A stretch of 7,780 nucleotides of DNA from Burkholderiales bacterium (GCA_030834045.1 JAURFZ010000061.1:1-7780), one strand, 5' to 3'; positions 1 to 6,315 are shown, counted from the first letter of the stretch. Notes: generated from the letters alone by a model not told the origin. Program-made: numbers and translations.

Positions 1-525
1 GACCACGGCATGATTGAACCCTTCGAGCCCGATCAGGTGCGCGAGGGCCCCCGCGGCCGAATGATTTCGTATGGCACATCAAGCTATGGCTACGACGTGC
101 GCTGTGCCGACGAATTTAAGATCTTCACTAACATCAACAGCACCATTGTCGACCCGAAGAACTTCGATGTCCGCTCTTTTGTCGATTTAAAGGCCGACGA
201 ATGCATCATTCCACCGAACTCTTTTGCGCTTGCCCGCACGGTTGAGTACTTCCGTATTCCCCGGTCCACCCTGGTGGTCTGCCTTGGCAAGTCCACCTAC
301 GCTCGGGTGGGCATTGTGGTGAATGTCACCCCGCTTGAGCCCGAATGGGAGGGCCACGTGACCCTTGAGTTCTCGAACACCACACCACTTCCTGCGAAAA
401 TTTATGCGGGCGAGGGTTGCGCACAGATGCTTTTCTTTGAAAGCGACGAAGTCTGCGCAACCTCTTACAAAGACCGCGCAGGAAAGTACCAGGGTCAGAC
501 CGGTGTCACCCTGCCCAAGGCTTGA
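1..525 (+). CDS. dcd: dCTP deaminase, 5'-truncated by the window edge
   Basis: Dcd deaminates dCTP to dUTP in the cytoplasm, feeding dUMP and thymidylate synthesis. The reading frame is already open at base 1 (Asp-His-Gly-Met), so the ATG at 10 is an internal methionine. From memory, betaproteobacterial Dcd is about 188 residues and carries His-Gly-Met near residue 17, so roughly 15 N-terminal residues are missing. The 174 visible codons contain the trimeric dUTPase/Dcd fold signatures. SYGTSSYGYDVRC lies near the N-terminus. GKSTYAR carries the Ser and Arg that correspond to nucleotide-binding residues of E. coli Dcd. TPLEPEWEGHVTLEFSN contains the Glu matching the catalytic Glu138 of E. coli Dcd. 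The C-terminal KYQGQTGVTLPK closes over the active site in this family. It ends at TGA 523-525, 73 nt before clpB. Nothing looks broken. Identification is very secure; only the true start is unseen. Confidence 0.97.
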   Translation, partial: DHGMIEPFEPDQVREGPRGRMISYGTSSYGYDVRCADEFKIFTNINSTIVDPKNFDVRSFVDLKADECIIPPNSFALARTVEYFRIPRSTLVVCLGKSTYARVGIVVNVTPLEPEWEGHVTLEFSNTTPLPAKIYAGEGCAQMLFFESDEVCATSYKDRAGKYQGQTGVTLPKA

Positions 526-548
526 TTTTCTGGTTTTTGCCCCCACCT
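521..548 (+). promoter_or_regulatory. Candidate sigma-32 (heat-shock) promoter of clpB
   Basis: A -35-like CTTGATT (521-527) is separated by 13 nt from a -10-like CCCCACCT (541-548). The E. coli RpoH consensus is CTTGAAA, 13-15 nt, CCCCATNT, so the match is good in both boxes and spacing. The -35 box overlaps the dcd stop codon (TGA 523-525). Transcription would start around 555, giving a leader of about 45 nt. clpB is a classical sigma-32 target in proteobacteria, which supports the call. It was found by eye only, and part of the -35 is constrained by dcd coding sequence. Confidence 0.6.
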
Positions 549-560
549 TCTAAGGTAATC

Positions 561-576
561 GCAGTCGAAAGGCTGC
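561..576 (+). other. GNRA-capped hairpin in the clpB 5' leader
   Basis: GCAGTC (561-566) and GGCTGC (571-576) form a 6-bp stem (five Watson-Crick pairs and one G-U) closed by a GAAA tetraloop (567-570). It lies 9 nt upstream of the clpB ribosome binding site. If transcription starts near 555, the hairpin sits at the very 5' end of the mRNA, a position where stem-loops can protect against 5'-end-dependent decay. No T-run follows, so it is not an intrinsic terminator for dcd. The function is inference. Confidence 0.4.
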
Positions 577-598
577 CTACAATTTGGAAGGATGATCC

Positions 599-3214
599 AT
601 GCGACTTGAAAAACTGACCACGGCCTTTCAGCAGGCTGTGGCCGATGCCCAAAGCCTAGCTATTGGCCAGGACAACACGGCCATCGAGCCTATGCATCTT
701 CTGCTTGCCTTGCTTGAGCAGCCCGAAGGCTCGACCCGGTCTCTGCTAGCCCGCGCAGGCGGTAATGTGCAAAAACTGACGCAAGAGGCTCGGCAGGGGC
801 TTGAGCGTCTTCCAAAGCTTGCGCAGCCCAGCGGGCAACTCACCATTAGCTCCGACCTTAGTCGATTGCTAAACCTTACCGACCGGGAATCACAAAAGCG
901 GGGCGACCAGTTCATTGCCAGCGAGCTCTTTTTGTTGGTCTTGGTTGACGACAAGATCGAGGCGGGCAAGTTGCTGCGCGAGGGTGGTGTCACTCGTTCA
1001 AATCTTGAACTTGCCATACTGGCCGTTCGCGGCGGCGGCACGGTGGATGCGCCCGACTCGGAAGAAAAGCGCGAGGCACTGAAAAAATACACCATTGACT
1101 TAACCGAGCGGGCCACTTTGGGCAAGCTTGACCCTGTGATCGGTCGTGACGATGAAATTCGGCGTTGCATTCAAATTCTGCAAAGGCGCACGAAGAACAA
1201 CCCGGTACTCATTGGTGAGCCTGGCGTCGGCAAAACGGCCATTGTCGAGGGCTTGGCTCAACGCATCGTCAATGGCGAGGTGCCCGAGGGCTTAAAGGGC
1301 AAGAAGGTGCTTAGCCTCGATATGGCAGCGTTATTAGCTGGCGCCAAATTTCGCGGCGAGTTTGAAGAGCGGCTTAAGGCCGTGCTTAAAGATGTGGCCG
1401 CCATGTCCGAGCAAGGCAGCCACCCCATTGTGTTCATCGACGAGATTCACACCATGGTTGGCGCCGGTAAGGCCGAGGGCGCCATGGACGCAGGCAATAT
1501 GCTTAAGCCCGCCTTGTCGCGTGGCGAACTGCATTGTATCGGCGCCACAACGCTTGATGAATACCGCAAGTACATCGAGAAAGACGCAGCACTTGAGCGA
1601 CGTTTCCAGAAGGTGGTTGTGGGTGAACCCTCGGTTGAGGCCACCATCGCCATACTTCGTGGCCTCCAAGAACGCTACGAACTGCACCATGGGGTTGAAA
1701 TAACCGACCCCGCTATTGTTGCGGCAGCCGAGCTCTCCAATCGTTACATCACCGACCGTTTCCTACCCGATAAGGCTATTGACCTTATTGATGAGGCTGC
1801 AAGCCGTATCAAGATGGAGATCGACTCCAAACCCGAGTCCATGGACAAGCTCGATCGCCGGCTTATCCAGCTCAAAATTGAACGTGAGGCCGTCCGCAAA
1901 GAGAAAGACGATGCATCGAAGAAGCGCTTTGATCTTATCGAGGAAGAGATTCTCAAGCTTGAGCGCGAGGCAGCCGACCTTGAAGAGATTTGGCGGTCCG
2001 AGAAAATGGCAGTGCAGGGCACGCAGTCCATCAAAGAAGACATAGAGCGTGCAAAACTTGAGATCGAGCAGCACACGCGCAAGGGCGACTGGCAAAAGGT
2101 CTCCGAGCTTCAGTACGGCAGGCTGCCTGAACTTGAGGCAAAGCTAAAGACTGCTGATGACATTGCGAACAGCGGTGGGCGTAACGCCCCTGGTACCCAG
2201 CGCCCCAAACTGCTGCGAACCCAGGTGGGTGCCGAGGAAATTGCTGAGGTCGTCTCGCGGTCCACAGGTATTCCAGTTAGTCGGATGATGCAGGGGGAGC
2301 GAGAGAAGCTCTTGGACATGGAGGCAACCTTGCACAATCGGCTCGTGGGGCAGGATGAGGCGGTAACCTTGGTAGCCGATGCTATTCGTCGATCGCGAGC
2401 AGGGCTCTCCGACCCTAACCGGCCATACGGCTCTTTTTTATTTCTTGGTCCCACAGGCGTTGGTAAGACCGAGCTTTGTAAGGCTTTGGCCCAGTTTCTA
2501 TTTGATGCCGAAGACCATCTGGTGCGCATCGACATGAGCGAGTTCATGGAAAAGCACTCGGTCTCACGGCTTATTGGGGCGCCTCCAGGCTATGTGGGCT
2601 ATGACCAAGGCGGCACCTTAACCGAGGCAGTGCGGCGTAAGCCCTACAGCGTGATTTTGCTTGATGAGGTTGAGAAGGCGCACCCCGATGTCTTCAATGT
2701 ACTGCTTCAGGTGCTTGATGACGGCAGGCTCACCGATGGTCAGGGCCGCACGGTGGACTTTCGAAATACCGTGGTGGTCATGACCTCGAACCTAGGCTCG
2801 CACGAAATTCAACGCATGGCGGGCCAGCCACTTGCAGACATTAAATATGCCGTCATGGAGGAAGTGAAGAATCATTTCCGGCCTGAGTTTATTAATCGTA
2901 TTGATGAAATTGTGGTCTTTCATGCCTTGGGTCAGGACCATGTCCGGCGCATAGCGGGCATTCAGCTGCAGCGTCTCGCCGCCCGTCTTGCGGAGCGCGA
3001 TATGCAGCTTGAGGTGTCTGAGGAAGCCCTCGACGAGATTGCCAAGGTGGGCTTTGATCCCCTCTTTGGTGCACGACCCTTAAAGCGTGCTATTCAGTCG
3101 CGTATTGAGAACCCTGTGGCTAAGCTCATTCTGCAGGGCCGTTTTGGGCCCAATGATGTCGTTCCTGTTGATCTAAAAGAAGGGGTCTTGTCCTTTGAGC
3201 GCATCGTCCACTAA
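599..3214 (+). CDS. clpB: ATP-dependent protein disaggregase ClpB (Hsp100)
   Basis: ClpB is a cytoplasmic hexameric AAA+ machine that threads aggregated protein through its pore, working with DnaK/DnaJ/GrpE. At 871 residues it is full length. Domains in order: Clp N-terminal domain (about 1-145); first AAA+ module with Walker A GEPGVGKT (206-213), pore loop KFRGE (250-254), Walker B VFIDE (278-282) and arginine fingers in ALERRF (331-336); charged coiled-coil M domain (about 410-525) that contacts DnaK; second AAA+ module with Walker A GPTGVGKT (617-624), pore loop GYVG (664-667), Walker B ILLDE (686-690) and sensor-2 GAR (824-826). The M domain separates it from ClpA/ClpC. There is no ClpP-docking loop that I can recognise. 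The ATG at 599 has the ribosome binding site GGAAGGA (586-592) at 6-nt spacing, and the N-terminus MRLEKLTTAFQ is typical. The first pore loop has Phe where E. coli has Tyr251, still aromatic. A sigma-32-like promoter lies just upstream. Confidence 0.98.
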   Translation: MRLEKLTTAFQQAVADAQSLAIGQDNTAIEPMHLLLALLEQPEGSTRSLLARAGGNVQKLTQEARQGLERLPKLAQPSGQLTISSDLSRLLNLTDRESQKRGDQFIASELFLLVLVDDKIEAGKLLREGGVTRSNLELAILAVRGGGTVDAPDSEEKREALKKYTIDLTERATLGKLDPVIGRDDEIRRCIQILQRRTKNNPVLIGEPGVGKTAIVEGLAQRIVNGEVPEGLKGKKVLSLDMAALLAGAKFRGEFEERLKAVLKDVAAMSEQGSHPIVFIDEIHTMVGAGKAEGAMDAGNMLKPALSRGELHCIGATTLDEYRKYIEKDAALERRFQKVVVGEPSVEATIAILRGLQERYELHHGVEITDPAIVAAAELSNRYITDRFLPDKAIDLIDEAASRIKMEIDSKPESMDKLDRRLIQLKIEREAVRKEKDDASKKRFDLIEEEILKLEREAADLEEIWRSEKMAVQGTQSIKEDIERAKLEIEQHTRKGDWQKVSELQYGRLPELEAKLKTADDIANSGGRNAPGTQRPKLLRTQVGAEEIAEVVSRSTGIPVSRMMQGEREKLLDMEATLHNRLVGQDEAVTLVADAIRRSRAGLSDPNRPYGSFLFLGPTGVGKTELCKALAQFLFDAEDHLVRIDMSEFMEKHSVSRLIGAPPGYVGYDQGGTLTEAVRRKPYSVILLDEVEKAHPDVFNVLLQVLDDGRLTDGQGRTVDFRNTVVVMTSNLGSHEIQRMAGQPLADIKYAVMEEVKNHFRPEFINRIDEIVVFHALGQDHVRRIAGIQLQRLAARLAERDMQLEVSEEALDEIAKVGFDPLFGARPLKRAIQSRIENPVAKLILQGRFGPNDVVPVDLKEGVLSFERIVH
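3178..3185 (+). promoter_or_regulatory. Ribosome binding site supporting the TTG start of the RDD gene
   Basis: AGAAGGGG lies inside the clpB 3' end, 9 nt before TTG 3195. It favours 3195 as the start of the RDD protein. A competing choice is TTG 3222, preceded by AAGG (3213-3216) at 5-nt spacing, which would remove nine residues without touching the conserved domain. Confidence 0.45.
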
Positions 3215-3794
3215 GGCACAGTTGCGTAGCCAGTGGCTCGCCCCCGTGCCAGCTGACCAGCGTCGTTTTGTCTCCATCTGGCGCCGCTTTGTCGGCATGG
3301 GCTACGAGGTCTTTCTTCTGGTGGGCCCAGTGCTTGTGGTTGCCTTTCTTTACACCGTCCTTACGGGAAGTCCACCGTCTGAAACACTCGCCGAGGCTGC
3401 CGCAACCTCAAGTGGTCCAGGGTTAGGTAGTACGGCGGCTGAGGCCGGTACGCCACAGGGCGCCACCACCGCACAGCCCGGCCAAGACGCGCAGGGCGTG
3501 CACGAACTTCTGCGCCGAATAGGTCTTCAGCTCTGCGTTTATGGGGCCATTGCCGCCTATTTTGTCTGGGGCTGGAGCCTTGGAAGGGTCACGCTTCCGA
3601 TGCAGACCCTTCAGATCAAGCTCGTTGATCGCCAATCCGGAGGTCCGGTAAGCCGCGTCCAGGCGCTTAAACGCTTCGCCTGGGCGACCCTTAGTCTGGT
3701 GACGGGCCTCTGGCTGCTCGTTCCACTTTTTAGGCGGGACCGTCAGACCCTGCACGACCTTATGGCGGGCACCCAATTAATTCACCGTACATAG
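3195..3794 (+). CDS. RDD family integral membrane protein
   Basis: This is an inner-membrane protein of 199 residues with the RDD domain, whose biochemical role is mostly unknown (some relatives have been linked to ion or solute transport). Visible features are WRRFVGMGYE (29-38) leading into a first membrane segment (about 36-57); a soluble Ala/Gly/Thr/Gln-rich linker (58-104); a second segment (about 108-128); the amphipathic stretch MQTLQIKLVDRQ followed by a third segment (about 161-179); and the diagnostic C-terminal DRQTLHDLMAGTQLI (182-196). There is no ATG start. TTG 3195 overlaps clpB by 20 nt and has a good ribosome binding site; TTG 3222 is the alternative. The overlap suggests transcription, and perhaps translational coupling, with clpB. 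In Burkholderiales I recall an RDD gene encoded near ilvI, so the neighbourhood is expected, while direct overlap with clpB is less so. Family assignment is firm, function unknown. Confidence 0.88.
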   Translation: MSASSTKAQLRSQWLAPVPADQRRFVSIWRRFVGMGYEVFLLVGPVLVVAFLYTVLTGSPPSETLAEAAATSSGPGLGSTAAEAGTPQGATTAQPGQDAQGVHELLRRIGLQLCVYGAIAAYFVWGWSLGRVTLPMQTLQIKLVDRQSGGPVSRVQALKRFAWATLSLVTGLWLLVPLFRRDRQTLHDLMAGTQLIHRT

Positions 3795-3796
3795 AA

Positions 3797-3822
3797 AAAC
3801 CTTTGGGTTCGCAACCCCGTTT
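3797..3822 (+). terminator. Weak terminator-like hairpin after the RDD gene
   Basis: GGGTT (3805-3809) and AACCC (3813-3817) form a 5-bp stem with a 3-nt loop. It can be extended across an internal loop by AAAC (3797-3800) pairing with GTTT (3819-3822). It begins 2 nt after the RDD stop and ends before the ilvI promoter, the right place to end the clpB-RDD transcript. The stem is short and the T-tract is only TTT, so termination would be partial at best. Confidence 0.3.
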
Positions 3823-3834
3823 GGCGTAACTGAT

Positions 3835-3863
3835 TTGACCGAATAATTGCAGCCACCTATTAT
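3835..3863 (+). promoter_or_regulatory. Sigma-70 promoter of the ilvI-ilvH-ilvC operon
   Basis: TTGACC (3835-3840) and TATTAT (3858-3863) are separated by exactly 17 nt. Each matches the TTGACA/TATAAT consensus at five of six positions. The predicted start point is around 3870, giving a leader of about 175 nt before ilvI ATG 4046. It lies in an AT-richer non-coding patch. No clear operator can be assigned to a known regulator. Confidence 0.75.
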
Positions 3864-3978
3864 CTAAGGCTTGCCAAAAACCATTGGTGAGCGACTGATA
3901 AAGGAATACCGTCGGCGGTTGTCCCAAAAAGACTCTCCGCCCGCGATCCATCAGCTCAAAGGCCCCGTACCAAGGTCT

Positions 3979-4004
3979 GTGTCGCCGAGTCTGCTCGGTG
4001 GCGC
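3979..4004 (+). other. Strong stem-loop in the ilvI leader
   Basis: The core stem is 9 bp: GTCGCCGAG (3981-3989) with CTCGGTGGC (3994-4002), including two G-T wobbles, around a TCTG tetraloop (3990-3993). It can gain two more pairs (3980-4003 wobble, 3979-4004). What follows is GC-rich rather than T-rich, so it is not an intrinsic terminator. It ends about 30 nt before the ilvI ribosome binding site. Confidence 0.55.
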
Positions 4005-4032
4005 CGGCGGGCAGGGAACTCTGGAACTGTTT

Positions 4033-4036
4033 AGGA
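4033..4036 (+). promoter_or_regulatory. Ribosome binding site deciding the ilvI start
   Basis: AGGA lies 9 nt upstream of ATG 4046. It supports that ATG over the in-frame GTG at 3998, which would add 16 residues unlike any acetolactate synthase N-terminus and would place the start codon inside the strong leader hairpin. Confidence 0.6.
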
Positions 4037-4045
4037 CCGAAACAC

Positions 4046-5764
4046 ATGGAATTAACTGGCGCTGAAATCCTGGTGCGTTGCCTCCAGGAAGAAAAAGTAG
4101 TGCACCTCTTTGGTTACCCTGGCGGGGCCGTGCTCTACATCTACGATGAAATCTTTAAACAAAAAACCATTCAGCATATCCTCGTGCGTCATGAGCAGGC
4201 CGCGGTGCATGCTGCCGACGCTTATGCTCGCTCCAGCGAAAAAGTTGGGGTCTGCCTTGTGACCAGTGGGCCTGGGGTAACCAATGCCGTTACAGGTATT
4301 GCTACAGCTTATATGGACTCCATCCCGATGGTTATTATTAGTGGTCAGGTACCGACCCACGCCATTGGTCTTGACGCCTTTCAAGAATGCGACACCGTTG
4401 GTATTACCCGGCCCTGCGTCAAACACAACTTCCTGGTCAAAGACGTCAAAGACCTGGCGGTCACCATGAAGAAGGCCTTCCACCTCGCCAGTACAGGCAG
4501 GCCAGGCCCCGTGCTTGTTGACGTCCCTAAAGACATCACCATTGCCAAATGCAGGTACGAGTACCCGCAGACTATTTCCATGCGCTCTTACAACCCTGTG
4601 GTGAAGGGCCATTCGGGGCAGATTCGTAAGGCCGCGCAAATGATGCTCTCGGCCGAACGCCCCATGATCTATACCGGGGGCGGGGTCATTCTTGCCAATG
4701 CCTCCAAAGAACTCAATGAACTGGTTGATCTCCTGGGCTACCCCTGCACCAACACGCTCATGGGCCTTGGTGCTTATAAGGCCACCGACAAGAAGTTTCT
4801 TGGAATGCCCGGGATGCATGGAACCTACGAGTGCAATATGTCCATGCAGAACTGCGATGTTCTTGTTGCTATTGGCGCGCGCTTTGACGATCGAGTCATT
4901 GGAAATCCCAAACATTTTGCGCAGAACCCGCGCAAAATCATTCACATCGACATCGACCCCTCGTCCATTTCCAAGCGGGTCAAGGTGGACGTTCCCATCG
5001 TGGGCGACGTGAAAGAGGTCATGGCTGAGCTTCTGTCTATTTTGAAAGAGTCGATCAAAGCCGGCGAGAAGCCTGCTTCTCAGGGCCTTTCAAACTGGTG
5101 GTCACAAATTGAACAGTGGCGCACGAAAGATTGCTTAGCCTATAAGACCAGCGATACCTTTATTAAGCCGCAGTCGGTGGTCGAGGCGGTCTGGCGTCAT
5201 ACCAAGGGCGATGCCTTTGTCACCTCCGATGTTGGCCAGCACCAAATGTGGGCGGCGCAGTATTACAAGTTTGATAAACCACGACGCTGGATTAACTCTG
5301 GCGGGCTGGGCACCATGGGAGTAGGACTGCCCTATGCCATGGGCGTGAAGTTCGCAAACCCCGAAGCCGAGGCTGTCTGCATAACAGGGGAGGCCTCGAT
5401 TCAAATGTGCATTCAAGAGCTCTCCACCTGCCATCAATACCGCCTGCCCATCAAAATTGTAAACCTCAATAACCGTTATCTGGGCATGGTTCGGCAGTGG
5501 CAAGAAATTGAATATGGCAGCCGCTACTCCGAGAGCTACATGGACTCCTTACCCGATTTTGTGAAGCTGGCCGAGTCTTATGGTCATGTTGGCATGCGCA
5601 TTGACAACCCGGCCGATGTCGAAGGTGCTGTGCGCGAGGCTTTTGCGCTGAAAGATCGGCTTGTCTTTATGGACTTCATCACCGACCAAACAGAGAATGT
5701 CTGGCCCATGGTGCAGTCGGGTAAAGGCCTTACTGAAATGCTTTTAGGTGCCGAAGAGCTCTAA
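4046..5764 (+). CDS. ilvI: Acetolactate synthase large (catalytic) subunit, IlvI/IlvB type
   Basis: It condenses two pyruvates to 2-acetolactate, or pyruvate with 2-oxobutyrate to 2-aceto-2-hydroxybutyrate, the first common step of valine, leucine and isoleucine synthesis. The cofactors are thiamine diphosphate, Mg2+ and FAD. From ATG 4046 it is 572 residues, close to E. coli IlvI. The N-terminal pyrimidine-binding domain has FGYPGGAVLYIYD and catalytic Glu50 in RHEQAAVHAADAYAR. A central FAD-type domain follows (about 190-340), with GMHGTYECNMSM and GARFDDR. The C-terminal diphosphate-binding domain contains TSDVGQHQMWAAQ, INSGGLGTMG and the motif beginning GEAS (448-451) and ending NN (475-476). 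Most ThDP enzymes have GDG here; as I recall, betaproteobacterial enzymes have GEG and yeast Ilv2 has GDAS, so GEAS is an unusual combination in an otherwise intact enzyme. The N-terminus MELTGAEILVRCLQEE fixes the start. ilvH follows after 20 nt. The alternative symbol is ilvB. Confidence 0.97.
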   Translation: MELTGAEILVRCLQEEKVVHLFGYPGGAVLYIYDEIFKQKTIQHILVRHEQAAVHAADAYARSSEKVGVCLVTSGPGVTNAVTGIATAYMDSIPMVIISGQVPTHAIGLDAFQECDTVGITRPCVKHNFLVKDVKDLAVTMKKAFHLASTGRPGPVLVDVPKDITIAKCRYEYPQTISMRSYNPVVKGHSGQIRKAAQMMLSAERPMIYTGGGVILANASKELNELVDLLGYPCTNTLMGLGAYKATDKKFLGMPGMHGTYECNMSMQNCDVLVAIGARFDDRVIGNPKHFAQNPRKIIHIDIDPSSISKRVKVDVPIVGDVKEVMAELLSILKESIKAGEKPASQGLSNWWSQIEQWRTKDCLAYKTSDTFIKPQSVVEAVWRHTKGDAFVTSDVGQHQMWAAQYYKFDKPRRWINSGGLGTMGVGLPYAMGVKFANPEAEAVCITGEASIQMCIQELSTCHQYRLPIKIVNLNNRYLGMVRQWQEIEYGSRYSESYMDSLPDFVKLAESYGHVGMRIDNPADVEGAVREAFALKDRLVFMDFITDQTENVWPMVQSGKGLTEMLLGAEEL

Positions 5765-5784
5765 GCCAGATAAGGATAAGAACA

Positions 5785-6276
5785 ATGAAACATATTATTT
5801 CTGTGCTGCTCGAAAACGAGCCGGGGGCCTTGTCGCGTGTTGTGGGGCTCTTTTCGGCACGCGGTTACAACATTGAGTCCTTAACCGTCGCCCCCACCGA
5901 AGATCCCTCGCTCTCGCGCATGACGATCGTCACTCGCGGGTCGGACGATGTTATTGAGCAAATCACCAAACACCTGAACCGACTTGTTGAGGTGGTCAAG
6001 CTTATGGACCTTGCCGAGCAGCCCCATATTGAGCGTGAGCTTATGCTTGTCAAGATTCGCGCCGTGGGCCGTGAGCGCGAGGAGATGAAGCGCATGGCCG
6101 ACATTTTTCGCGGCCGTATCATTGATGTCACCGACAAAAGCTACACCATTGAGCTCACCGGCGATAGCTCCAAACTCGATGGTTTTCTTGAGGCCCTCGA
6201 GTCCGACTGCATTTTAGAAACTGTACGAACAGGGGCCTCGGGCATTGCCCGTGGCGACCGGGTTCTGCGGGTTTAA
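5785..6276 (+). CDS. ilvH: Acetolactate synthase small (regulatory) subunit
   Basis: This subunit binds the catalytic subunit, raises its activity and confers feedback inhibition by valine. It is 163 residues, the same length as E. coli IlvH as I recall it. The N-terminal ACT domain (about 2-76) begins MKHIISVLLENEPGALSRV. It carries Gly14 and Asn29 (GYNIES) at positions that in E. coli IlvH belong to the valine site, so valine sensitivity is expected to be retained (inference). LSRMTIVT follows, then the C-terminal small-subunit domain with ERELMLVKI (83-91) and FRGRIIDVT (108-116). The ATG at 5785 has AAGGA (5772-5776) at 8-nt spacing. It lies 20 nt after ilvI and 39 nt before ilvC, consistent with one operon. 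It is also often named ilvN. Confidence 0.96.
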   Translation: MKHIISVLLENEPGALSRVVGLFSARGYNIESLTVAPTEDPSLSRMTIVTRGSDDVIEQITKHLNRLVEVVKLMDLAEQPHIERELMLVKIRAVGREREEMKRMADIFRGRIIDVTDKSYTIELTGDSSKLDGFLEALESDCILETVRTGASGIARGDRVLRV

Positions 6277-6315
6277 TTGTTTTAAGTACTTCACCACCGC
6301 GAAAGGCGTCTCCCC

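Larger units (their letters stand above)
3870..4045 (+). promoter_or_regulatory. Long structured 5' leader of ilvI
   Basis: This leader contains several GC-rich segments that can pair in competing ways. Segment 3912-3919 can pair with 3981-3988 (8 bp, two of them G-U). Segment 3914-3918 can instead pair with 3937-3941 (GGCGG/CCGCC). Segment 3939-3944 (GCCCGC) can pair with 4007-4012 (GCGGGC). Segment 3981-3989 can form a strong hairpin with 3994-4002. GGTCT (3974-3978) can pair with GGACC (4034-4038), covering part of the ilvI ribosome binding site. I find no ATG-initiated leader peptide with a run of Leu, Val or Ile codons and no U-tract, so classical E. coli-type ilv attenuation is not supported. 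Translational or Rho-related control is possible but is inference. The only long open frame (TTG 3871 to 4065) runs into ilvI out of frame and resembles no family I know. Confidence 0.45.

Noticed and set aside
578..583. TACAAT as a sigma-70 -10 box for clpB
   Set aside because: Transcription would start at about 590, inside the ribosome binding site, and no -35 lies 17 nt upstream.
592..609. Five-codon ATG mini-frame overlapping the clpB start
   Set aside because: Its ATG abuts the ribosome binding site with no room for a spacer; chance overlap is the simplest explanation.
4015..4028. Repeated GGAACT just before the ilvI ribosome binding site
   Set aside because: Two copies of a 6-mer 2 nt apart are too little to call a repeat element or operator.
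3998..4045. GTG-initiated 16-residue extension of ilvI
   Set aside because: The added residues are unlike acetolactate synthase N-termini, the GTG lies in a strong hairpin, and ATG 4046 has an AGGA site and a perfect family N-terminus.
3871..4065. 64-codon frame starting with TTG in the ilvI leader
   Set aside because: It starts at the predicted transcript start, has no useful ribosome binding site, overlaps the ilvI start out of frame and resembles no known family. It also lacks the branched-chain codon runs of an attenuator peptide.
4052..4945. Long open frame antisense to ilvI (297 codons)
   Set aside because: It is a shadow of codon bias on the coding strand, with no family resemblance, while the + strand encodes a fully conserved enzyme.
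6286..6293. AAGTACTT palindrome between ilvH and ilvC as a regulator site
   Set aside because: Eight bases of symmetry are expected by chance and there is no matching second site or promoter beside it.
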